Assembly: GCA_016284305.1 (NCBI GenBank)
Contig: JAEEON010000043.1
Location: forward strand, 25,109-89,108
Direction: 5' to 3'
Origin: Bacteroidales bacterium
GTDB taxonomy: Bacteria; Bacteroidota; Bacteroidia; Bacteroidales; F082
DNA length: 64,000 nt
The position numbers and the translations under genes were made by a program. Below are positions 1 through 6,333 of the stretch, piece after piece (the stretch's first letter is position 1; each line of letters opens with the position of its first letter). A model generated the notes under the pieces. The model searched no databases and was not told the origin of the DNA. It was given only the letters and a program-made list of their open reading frames with translations.

Positions 1-98
1 TAATTGAAAGCAATTCACAACCAGCCGTGACGGATTCAGCACCTCAATAAGGCTGTATTCAAAGAGCAAAGTTACGATAATTGAAAGCAATTCACAAC
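1..98 (-). CRISPR. End of a type II-C-like CRISPR array (47-nt repeat)
   Basis: One full 47-nt repeat lies at 52-98, a 30-nt spacer at 22-51, and the first 21 nt of the next repeat at 1-21, identical to the matching part of the full one. Read on the minus strand the repeat begins GTTGTGAATTGC and ends with ACAGC. This is the layout of the long repeats found with Bacteroidota Cas9 II-C loci (family knowledge). An internal TAACTTTG (-7 element) suggests that each repeat carries its own promoter and that transcription runs leftward, out of the window. No cas gene or tracrRNA is visible here. The full repeat at 52-98 is the terminal one, because no further copy follows at 99-152. Confidence 0.8.
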
Positions 99-155
99 TT
101 TACCAAGGCATGATGTCTAAAAGGCTCTTTACACTCCTACCATTGTAATTTTTTG

Positions 156-163
156 TATCTTTG
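156..163 (+). promoter_or_regulatory. -7 promoter element TATCTTTG for the patatin gene
   Basis: A perfect Bacteroidota -7 box lies 19 bases before the ATG at 183. It also rules out the upstream in-frame TTG at 153 as a start, since that codon overlaps the promoter. Confidence 0.7.
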
Positions 164-182
164 CACCTCAAACCCACCAACT

Positions 183-1100
183 ATGCCAGCAAAGAAATAT
201 CCCCTCGGAATCGCCTTCAGCGGTGGAGGCGCCAAAGCCGCAGCACACTGCGGCGCCCTGCAAGCTCTCAAAGAATATGGCATCAAGCCAGATGTCGTCT
301 CCGGCACCAGCGCCGGTGCACTCGTCGCCACGCTCTTTGCTTCAGGATTCTCCCCAAAGCAGATGATAGAGATGTTCCAAGGAATGAACTTCTTCAAAGA
401 TATCGTCACTCCTGGCGTGCCTAAAGGAGGATTGTTCGAATCGCGACCGCTCGTCGAACTGATCAGGAAAAACCTGCCGTATTCACGCCTGGAAGATTTG
501 CCTGTGCCGACGTTCCTCGTGGCTTCTGACCTTGAACATGGCGTGCCCAAAGTCTTTACCAAAGGAGAAATAGCACCCAGAGTGGTGGCTTCGTGCTCCA
601 TCCCGGTCATCTTCCAACCCATGTGCATCAATGGCGTCCACTATGTCGATGGCGGCGCTTTTCAAAACCTTCCCGTATCGGCGATCCGACAGAAATGTGA
701 GAAAGTCATTGCATTAAGCCTCAACCATTTGGAAGAGGATAAATATAAGGACAACCTCGTCTCGGTGGCCTACCGCTCGTTTTTGATGATGATGGTCTCC
801 AATGTGGCAGCCGATACCGCCCAGGCAGACCTCTTTGTGGAACTCGACACCTATGGTTGCACGGCTTATGATATGTCGAGAATTGAAGAACTGTTCTTCC
901 GAGGATACGACAGCACAGTGAAAGTGCTGGAAGAAAACGGGTTTTCTCGCAAAATGGAAAAAGAAGAGATTTCATTTCCCAAGAAAAGGCATTCCAAAGC
1001 CAATGGGAAAACTGCTGAAGAAGTTTTTCATAACACGATCGAGAAAGGCGTTGCCGCTCTTAAATCTATAAGGACTACGGTGAAGAAGAAAAAAGAATGA
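183..1100 (+). CDS. Patatin-like phospholipase
   Basis: Predicted lipid acyl hydrolase of 305 aa. The patatin signature is complete: the glycine-rich oxyanion loop SGGGAKAAAHCG (residues 13-24), the nucleophile elbow GTSAGA with Ser43, and the DGG motif with Asp156 as second member of the Ser-Asp dyad. There is no signal peptide, so it should act in the cytoplasm or at the inner membrane. The Lys-rich C-terminus (from about residue 270) could bind acidic membranes (inference). The ATG at 183 is chosen because the promoter box lies just upstream. It has its own promoter and stands next to the CRISPR array. Patatins also serve as CBASS effectors, but no cyclase gene is nearby, so a housekeeping role is more likely. 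Confidence 0.88.
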   Translation: MPAKKYPLGIAFSGGGAKAAAHCGALQALKEYGIKPDVVSGTSAGALVATLFASGFSPKQMIEMFQGMNFFKDIVTPGVPKGGLFESRPLVELIRKNLPYSRLEDLPVPTFLVASDLEHGVPKVFTKGEIAPRVVASCSIPVIFQPMCINGVHYVDGGAFQNLPVSAIRQKCEKVIALSLNHLEEDKYKDNLVSVAYRSFLMMMVSNVAADTAQADLFVELDTYGCTAYDMSRIEELFFRGYDSTVKVLEENGFSRKMEKEEISFPKKRHSKANGKTAEEVFHNTIEKGVAALKSIRTTVKKKKE

Positions 1101-1155
1101 TTCTATCGTCTTCTTTGAGTAGATGATATCTGATAGTTCCAGGCCACTTCAGTAT

Positions 1156-1201
1156 TTCCAAACAACTTCCGCTTTCCAATCCACCTTTGTCTGGCCCGAT
1201 T
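1156..1201. repeat. 46-bp direct repeat, left copy (original gene end)
   Basis: Matches 2194-2239 with two mismatches. The right copy is the 3' end of the outer-membrane protein gene at 2184-4022. Read on the minus strand, this left copy still encodes the same C-terminal residues and then stops with W-K-Y-stop instead of W-K-I-N-stop. The pair brackets the module at 1217-1989. Confidence 0.8.
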
Positions 1202-1216
1202 CACAACTGTTCGAAC

Positions 1217-1837
1217 TTACTCCGGATTTGAAAATCTATCATCTTTTACTCTTGGCAGAAAATAACCCTTGATGCAGTTGGGATTTCTTACACATATTTG
1301 GATGTGGTTTTTCTCCCTGATGCCTCCACCGGGAAATAATTCTGCTCCCTCCACAAAGACACCTCGGACCGAATCAAACGATTTCACCTTAGCTTTCTCA
1401 TTGATGATGTGCTCATACTCGATAACCGCACAGTCAAGGTGTCGGAGTAGCAGATCTGCGTTTTCTCCAAGGCTCTTGTTGATAGGAAGGATTTTCCCCG
1501 CCGCTATGAATGCGTCCCTCATTGCCTCGTACGACTGCCTGATCTCCGACAAGCAACCCATGTCGGTCAGGTCCAGACAATAGCCCAAATCTATCACGGC
1601 ACCAATCACGAACGGTTCCCTGATCGATGACGTATTTCGCATAGCAGCTTCTTCCGCAAATTGTAAAGCACGTCGCTCATTATTCTCCCAAAAGTAGATC
1701 CCATGGCCAAGCCAATCGTAAGAGTTGTTGCTCGGATAGAGGCTCTCTCCATGTAAAATTGCCTCCGCCACAGACTTGTCACATCCGTGGAAGCCTATGT
1801 AAAGGTTAGACCTCGAGGAATAAAGAGTCGGTTTCAC
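1217..1837 (-). CDS. Putative ADP-ribosyltransferase-fold toxin-like protein
   Basis: Hypothetical protein of 206 aa starting with GTG, which overlaps the stop of the upstream small gene (GTGA), implying translational coupling. An N-terminal F-H-G (His17-Gly18) followed by DWLGHGIYFWE (residues 41-51) resembles the H...Y...E layout of small PARP/ART-like domains in which an early HG is followed by a GIYF strand. A Glu in the FVEGAE segment (about residue 173) could be the third catalytic residue. This assignment rests on motif resemblance only. The small upstream partner, the coupling and the flanking direct repeats suggest a toxin-antitoxin-like cargo module. No signal peptide or membrane segment is seen, so it is probably cytoplasmic. 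Confidence 0.5.
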   Translation of the reverse strand: MKPTLYSSRSNLYIGFHGCDKSVAEAILHGESLYPSNNSYDWLGHGIYFWENNERRALQFAEEAAMRNTSSIREPFVIGAVIDLGYCLDLTDMGCLSEIRQSYEAMRDAFIAAGKILPINKSLGENADLLLRHLDCAVIEYEHIINEKAKVKSFDSVRGVFVEGAELFPGGGIREKNHIQICVRNPNCIKGYFLPRVKDDRFSNPE

Positions 1838-1989
1838 TGCTTGGGTCTATAAATACGGGACACATTGCCACTTTTCGTTAATATCCCTGCATCTCTTAGC
1901 ATTTTTTGGGCTTCCTCGCTACTCGATAACGATTTCTTTATCGCCTTTTGACGTTTCTTTTCTCTGTCCTTGTCCAACAACACCTGCAT
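1834..1989 (-). CDS. Small partner (antitoxin-like) protein, 51 aa
   Basis: A short basic protein beginning MQVLLDKDREKKRQKAIKK and ending RIYRPKQ. The middle, SEEAQKMLRDAGILTKSG, looks like a short helix followed by a turn and a small tail. Its TGA overlaps the GTG of the downstream ART-like gene by four bases, and a TATTTTTG promoter lies about 40 bases upstream, so the two form one operon. Size, position and overlap fit an antitoxin or a small regulatory partner, but the family is not one I can name with certainty. Confidence 0.6.
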   Translation of the reverse strand: MQVLLDKDREKKRQKAIKKSLSSSEEAQKMLRDAGILTKSGNVSRIYRPKQ

Positions 1990-2029
1990 GTTGAATACCT
2001 CCAATCGTGATTTAATTATTAATGGAATG

Positions 2030-2037
2030 CAAAAATA
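2030..2037 (-). promoter_or_regulatory. -7 element TATTTTTG for the toxin-antitoxin-like operon
   Basis: On the minus strand TATTTTTGC stands 40 bases before the ATG at 1989. The DNA between here and 2183 is AT-rich and holds no gene that I can see. Confidence 0.5.
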
Positions 2038-2183
2038 ATACTTTTCTTTGAAATATTTATATTATCATTGTACTTTTTTATACAAAAATGAAACTAATTG
2101 AATCATTGAGGGTTCCTTTGTTTTGACAATCATTGTGTTTGCATTTTTTTTGTTTATTTTCTAATCAAGCTGTCGATTCAGCT

Positions 2184-4022
2184 CTAATTAATCTTCCAAA
2201 CAACTTCCGCTTTCCAATCCACCTTGGTCTGGTCCGATTGAAGGGTGAAGCCTAAGCGTGAATAAATGCTTAAACTGCCAAATAATTTCACACGACCTAA
2301 GAGATAAACTCGTGAGCCAAGACCAGAGAAAGTTGGAATGCTGAACGAACCTAAAACGTCGTTCTCGTACATGCTGATGCGACTGCTGTAGTCATCACTG
2401 CTGAATAAAGCATATCGGAAAGTTAACGAATAAGGCCTGTCTTCCGGACGATAGGCGATGTCGTGACAAAGCAGATAACCCCTGCTGTCCACAGCATCAT
2501 CATTGATGTAATGAGTGTATGATATCCTGTCACTAAATATCCACGACTCGGTGACGTGGTAACTAACCTGAAATCGAATGTTCCGACGCGTGTAAAAGAT
2601 AGGGTAGTGGCTGAACACATGATCGTTAGCAGAATTCTTCATCCTCGTTTTCGATTTGAACTGCAAGTCCATAGTGGCATCCTTGCCGATCTGATGAATC
2701 ACCTTCAGCTGATGCTCTTGGCCCCATGACGGATTATACACTTGACTGCATAGCCACTTCAAACGAAAGAAGTCGCTGTTCGCAATCAACTCCCATCCCG
2801 CCGAAGGCGTACACCGTATGCTGAGATGATAACCTTCCTCAGCCTGACCGCGGCTGCTCGCCTTGATAGCACCAAAGAACAGGTTTTGATACCGAGTGCC
2901 ATAGTTTCGGTACATTATGCTGAAGTTGATATAACCTGTTGGCTTGCACGTCATTCCTGCTAACCCGGCAAGAGCTTGATTCTCACTCATAGAGATCTCT
3001 CCAAAGAAGACCGTTTTGCGTAACTGCCACCGGAAGTCTAGTCCAATATTGGTAAGATGATCGCCTCTGAAATAAAACTGATTGTACTTGCTCGGCTTGA
3101 CTACCAGCGCGGTGTCGAACCAACTGTGGATTGCAGTGCACCCCAACTCGATCTGTGGACTGGAGTAGGAGAGGTGCCCTCCAATCACCTGTTGATTTTT
3201 ACTGCGACGATTCGAATAAAAGAGTGTGGCATGGATATTCCATAACTTGAGCGTGGTAGCCGCCCCACGTAAAAACCGACCTTCGCTGGCCGATGCCTTG
3301 GGCCTGACTCCAGAAGCTCGTTTCATCAACGAACCTCCTCCTGCTACGCTGCCGAAACTAAATCCCGACCACATCGTCAAACCCTGACCAAAACTCACTT
3401 GATAGTCGCCTATGGCCAACGACTCCAATCTCAGTTTCCCCATGATAATGTCCGAGAGATAGCCATGGAAGCCGTAAAACCCGTTGTCCTTCATCGCAAA
3501 GCCCATCCGGAACTTCTTGCAGTAGCTGTATGTGTATTTCCCTTCTGCCTTACTTGCATATTTTAGCGTGAGCTGATGCCTTCCTTTCGTGATCGCTTTA
3601 CCAAAAGTGAACCGTTCTTGCTCTTGCTGCCATTCGCTTTTCCCGAACTGTATGATAGGCGCCATGAGCATCACTGTCTGTTCGTCAAATTCATCTATCA
3701 TCTTTAGCTCTTCGATGAACAACAGGTCTCCATAATGCTTCCGGTACTCCTTGACGGCTTCCACCTGAAACGCGGAAATCAGACTTAGTTCCTCGAGATG
3801 ATGAACCTCTTCGCTGTTGATGTTGATGGGTTGTTCCCTTAATCGCTCATATTCAGCAAGCAATGCTTCAAAATCCTCCGCTATCATCACACTGTTACCC
3901 TCATCTTCGTTCCCATCCATCTCCTCAAAAAGCCGTTGATATAGCATCTCCTGGACCCCGACAACCGTTTGTGCCGACATCTTCACCCCCAAAACCAATA
4001 ATATGATAATCATTTTTCTCAT
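2184..4022 (-). CDS. Helix-hairpin-helix outer-membrane beta-barrel protein
   Basis: A secreted protein of 612 aa (or 609 if the second ATG at 4013 is used) with a signal peptide ending near MSAQ. Residues about 45-125 form a ComEA-like helix-hairpin-helix segment (PININSEEVHHLEEL, then a second HxYG-containing hairpin). The rest is alternating aromatic/polar beta-strand sequence typical of an outer-membrane barrel. Such HHH-barrel proteins are common in Bacteroidales, but their role is not established. The present C-terminus is W-K-I-N. Barrel proteins usually end in an aromatic residue, and the displaced copy at 1156-1201 would end in W-K-Y. It lies 58 bases downstream of the PorV-like gene, probably in one operon. 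Confidence 0.7.
   Translation of the reverse strand: MRKMIIILLVLGVKMSAQTVVGVQEMLYQRLFEEMDGNEDEGNSVMIAEDFEALLAEYERLREQPININSEEVHHLEELSLISAFQVEAVKEYRKHYGDLLFIEELKMIDEFDEQTVMLMAPIIQFGKSEWQQEQERFTFGKAITKGRHQLTLKYASKAEGKYTYSYCKKFRMGFAMKDNGFYGFHGYLSDIIMGKLRLESLAIGDYQVSFGQGLTMWSGFSFGSVAGGGSLMKRASGVRPKASASEGRFLRGAATTLKLWNIHATLFYSNRRSKNQQVIGGHLSYSSPQIELGCTAIHSWFDTALVVKPSKYNQFYFRGDHLTNIGLDFRWQLRKTVFFGEISMSENQALAGLAGMTCKPTGYINFSIMYRNYGTRYQNLFFGAIKASSRGQAEEGYHLSIRCTPSAGWELIANSDFFRLKWLCSQVYNPSWGQEHQLKVIHQIGKDATMDLQFKSKTRMKNSANDHVFSHYPIFYTRRNIRFQVSYHVTESWIFSDRISYTHYINDDAVDSRGYLLCHDIAYRPEDRPYSLTFRYALFSSDDYSSRISMYENDVLGSFSIPTFSGLGSRVYLLGRVKLFGSLSIYSRLGFTLQSDQTKVDWKAEVVWKIN
2194..2239. repeat. 46-bp direct repeat, right copy
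   Basis: Partner of 1156-1201; lies inside the 3' end of the outer-membrane protein gene and supplies its present last codons. Confidence 0.8.
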
Positions 4023-4092
4023 TTTCTACCGAGCTTGCCCCCCTGCGGGGTTCTCCTACCAAAAGATCACCTTTCACCTTTCACCTTTCACC
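4022..4092 (-). repeat. Interspersed GGTGAAA / GTAGGAGAACCCC repeat
   Basis: Minus-strand reading: a tandem GGTGAAAGGTGAAA run, then GGTAGGAGAACCCCGC, AGGGG, and CAAGCTCGGTAG. The same arrangement recurs at 12229-12303. It overlaps the stop region of the gene ending at 4081. Confidence 0.7.
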
Positions 4093-4893
4093 TCCTCCCA
4101 TCACCACCGCTCCAAGCATCTGGTGCATCTGTGCAGAGATGTCTATTTTGAGCCATCCAAGCCGATAGCCAATGCCAAAACTAAGCATGTCGGGATTGTG
4201 CTGTACCCCAACTCGCATCCAAAACCGGTTGAACAGCTGGTATTCAAAGCCTGCACCGATACGCACCCCATCACGACTGCTGTCCCGTTCCACATCGACT
4301 TGCCCGACGAATGTCTGGGTAAGCTGATACGACAACCCTAGCCGCATCACGATGGGAAGCTGGTCCTCATTGAGCGTCTTCCAACGACTCATGATCGGGT
4401 GGGTGCGGCATGCTCCTAGTCGAAGCTTTTCTGTGACTTGCGACTGAACGCCCAAGGCAAAGTCGAACGCCCCTCGATTGGGATAGCCCTCGCCAAAATG
4501 CAACAACAAATAATCCACCCGAAGCCCCATCTGCAAGTATGGCCCAAAGCTACGCGCATAGGCCAAACCGAAACTGCTCTCGTTGTATTGGCTGCTGCCA
4601 AATTGGTTGACACTCAGTCCGAAACATCCCACCTTGGGAATCGATGCAGTCAGACTCCCACTCTTGAAAGCCGTTTCTTTGAGCATCCATTGGTTCTCAT
4701 AATACAATCCAAAGCTCCATCCCTTGAGCAATGCAATGCCCGATGGGTTGTTATGAACCGACCATACACTTTGGTCTGCGATAGCTGTCCGTCCTAAAGA
4801 TGCAGCACGTCCCCCAACAATCCTGTTATAGTCAATTGCTTTTGTAAGAAGGGGTAATAGAAATAATAAAATAGTAATAATAAATCTTTTCAT
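4081..4893 (-). CDS. PorV/PorQ-like outer-membrane protein
   Basis: Predicted outer-membrane beta-barrel of 270 aa. The start is taken at the ATG at 4893 (MKRFIITILLFLLPLLTKA), giving a clear signal peptide; an upstream extension would run through the promoter. Early residues IVGGRAASLGRTAIADQSV and HNNPSGIA match the N-terminal pattern of the PorV/PorQ (FadL-related) family, in which a conserved NPAG-like motif follows the first strands. PorV is a subunit of the type IX secretion system in this phylum, but family members also do other jobs, so a T9SS role is only possible. The last residues, GGGER, come from the interspersed repeat. It is upstream of the HHH-barrel gene. Confidence 0.65.
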   Translation of the reverse strand: MKRFIITILLFLLPLLTKAIDYNRIVGGRAASLGRTAIADQSVWSVHNNPSGIALLKGWSFGLYYENQWMLKETAFKSGSLTASIPKVGCFGLSVNQFGSSQYNESSFGLAYARSFGPYLQMGLRVDYLLLHFGEGYPNRGAFDFALGVQSQVTEKLRLGACRTHPIMSRWKTLNEDQLPIVMRLGLSYQLTQTFVGQVDVERDSSRDGVRIGAGFEYQLFNRFWMRVGVQHNPDMLSFGIGYRLGWLKIDISAQMHQMLGAVVMGGGER

Positions 4894-4910
4894 AATGTTG
4901 AAATAATATG

Positions 4911-4918
4911 CAAATATA
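4911..4918 (-). promoter_or_regulatory. -7 element TATATTTG for the PorV-like gene
   Basis: Minus-strand TATATTTGC lies 17 bases before the ATG at 4893, in an AT-rich divergent region. Confidence 0.6.
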
Positions 4919-4980
4919 TATAAAAATTCATTGTAAATACATTTTTTTGTAAAAAAGTGGCTTATTTGAATGAAAAAGGG

Positions 4981-4988
4981 TAAATTTG
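4981..4988 (+). promoter_or_regulatory. -7 element TAAATTTG for DUF456/transketolase operon
   Basis: TAAATTTGCC stands 19 bases upstream of the ATG at 5008 and is divergent from the PorV-like promoter. Confidence 0.6.
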
Positions 4989-5007
4989 CCAACTAAACAG
5001 AAACGTT

Positions 5008-5508
5008 ATGAGCTGGTTGTTGATCATCATTGCCATTGTGCTGCTTCTTGTTGGAGTGGTGGGAGCCATCGTTCCTGGCATCGCAGGACCGCCATTTAGT
5101 TTTGCCGGCCTGCTGGTGTTCTCGTTCATTGACGGCATCAATTACCCCACCCAGTTTCTGGTGATCATGGGCATTATCGGTGCAGTTGTGTTCATCCTCG
5201 ATTACGTGGTTCCCGTTTGGGGTACCAAGACTTTGGGCGGTACGAAAGCGGGGACTAGAGGTAGTACCATTGGGCTGATCTTAGGACTGCTGCTCACCAT
5301 TATTTTTCCCGTGGGGTTCATAGCCGTCCTTCTTGGACCCTTTATCGGTGCCTATATCGGCGAGCGTACAAGCGGCACCGACGACCATCTGGCGTGGCGA
5401 TCCGCCTTTGGCAGTTTCGTGGGTTTCCTCTTTGGCACCTTCCTTAAACTGGTCTATGCTGTGGCGTGTATCTATTTTTTTGTAAAAGACTTAATTCATT
5501 GGATATGA
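5008..5508 (+). CDS. DUF456 family membrane protein
   Basis: Integral inner-membrane protein of 166 aa with about five hydrophobic helices and glycine-rich segments (VGAIVPGIAGPP; LGGTKAGTRGSTIG; GPFIGAYIGE). This is the pattern of DUF456, a family of small glycine-zipper-rich membrane proteins with no known function. Its stop overlaps the next start by four bases (ATGA at 5505-5508), so it is translationally coupled to the transketolase subunit. The coupling may be simple operon packing. Confidence 0.8.
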   Translation: MSWLLIIIAIVLLLVGVVGAIVPGIAGPPFSFAGLLVFSFIDGINYPTQFLVIMGIIGAVVFILDYVVPVWGTKTLGGTKAGTRGSTIGLILGLLLTIIFPVGFIAVLLGPFIGAYIGERTSGTDDHLAWRSAFGSFVGFLFGTFLKLVYAVACIYFFVKDLIHWI

Positions 5509-6320
5509 TTGATTATCAAGGTAAGGCGAAGCATATTCGTGAGCTGATCCTGACCTCATTGACGGAGGCGGGCTCGGGACATACGGGTGGCTCGCTCGAC
5601 TTAGTTGATGTGTTTACTGTTCTCTATTTTTGTCATTTGCGTCATGATCCTGCCCAACCTAAGTGGGAGGACCGTGACAAAGTGGTGCTCTCCATTGGTC
5701 ACACCGCTCCAGTGCTCTATGCTACGCTGGCAGCAGCCGGCTATTTTCCCGAGGAAGAGATGATGACGCTTCGCAAGCTCGGAAGCCGCCTTCAAGGCCA
5801 TCCCAGTTATGCTTTCCAGCTACCTGGACTTGAGACTTGCTCGGGCTCTTTGGGACAAGGCTTGGGCGTCGCCCTCGGCATGGCAATGGCTGCCAAGATG
5901 GATGGTAAACCCAACAGGGTGTTCTGCGTGATGGGCGACGGTGAACAACAGGAGGGAAGCGTCTGGGAAGCAGCCATGGCTGCTGCACATCACAAAGTGG
6001 ATAACCTCTGCGCTATCATCGACCGTAACCGACTGCAGATTGACGGTGGCACCGAACAGGTGATGGGTATCGATCCACTTAAGGATAAATGGACGGCCTT
6101 TGGCTGGCGTGCCATCGAGATTGACGGCCACGACTTTGATCAGATTAAGATGGCCCTCGAGTTGGCAGACAAGACCGTTGACAGGCCCACCGTCATTATC
6201 GCCGACACAGTGATGGGCAAAGGTGTGCCCTCCATCGAGAATAACAACCAATGGCATGGCAAAGTGCCGACAGCGGAGCAGCTGGGAGTGTTCTTGGGGG
6301 AGTTGAGAGTTGAGAGTTGA
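5505..6320 (+). CDS. Transketolase, N-terminal (thiamine-binding) subunit
   Basis: The 271-aa N-terminal half of a split transketolase, which moves two-carbon units between sugar phosphates in the non-oxidative pentose phosphate pathway. The TPP/Mg site is visible as GDGEQQEGSVWEA (from about residue 146) with the later DRNRLQIDG. The HTGGSLD and GSLGQGLGVA segments are also typical. Length fits the small subunit of two-gene transketolases. The ATG at 5505 overlaps the previous gene; the C-terminal subunit starts 13 bases after the stop, so the two are co-expressed. The upstream in-frame extension (from 5466) is not used. Confidence 0.92.
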   Translation: MIDYQGKAKHIRELILTSLTEAGSGHTGGSLDLVDVFTVLYFCHLRHDPAQPKWEDRDKVVLSIGHTAPVLYATLAAAGYFPEEEMMTLRKLGSRLQGHPSYAFQLPGLETCSGSLGQGLGVALGMAMAAKMDGKPNRVFCVMGDGEQQEGSVWEAAMAAAHHKVDNLCAIIDRNRLQIDGGTEQVMGIDPLKDKWTAFGWRAIEIDGHDFDQIKMALELADKTVDRPTVIIADTVMGKGVPSIENNNQWHGKVPTAEQLGVFLGELRVES

Positions 6321-6333
6321 AAAATGAAAGGTT

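Noticed and set aside
183..1100. Patatin as a CBASS effector next to CRISPR
   Set aside because: No CD-NTase, Cap2/Cap3 or other CBASS gene is nearby and the patatin has its own promoter; a lone patatin is common in core genomes.
4903..4992. N-terminal extension of the PorV-like protein
   Set aside because: It would be translated from sequence upstream of the TATATTTG promoter box, and the signal peptide begins at 4893.
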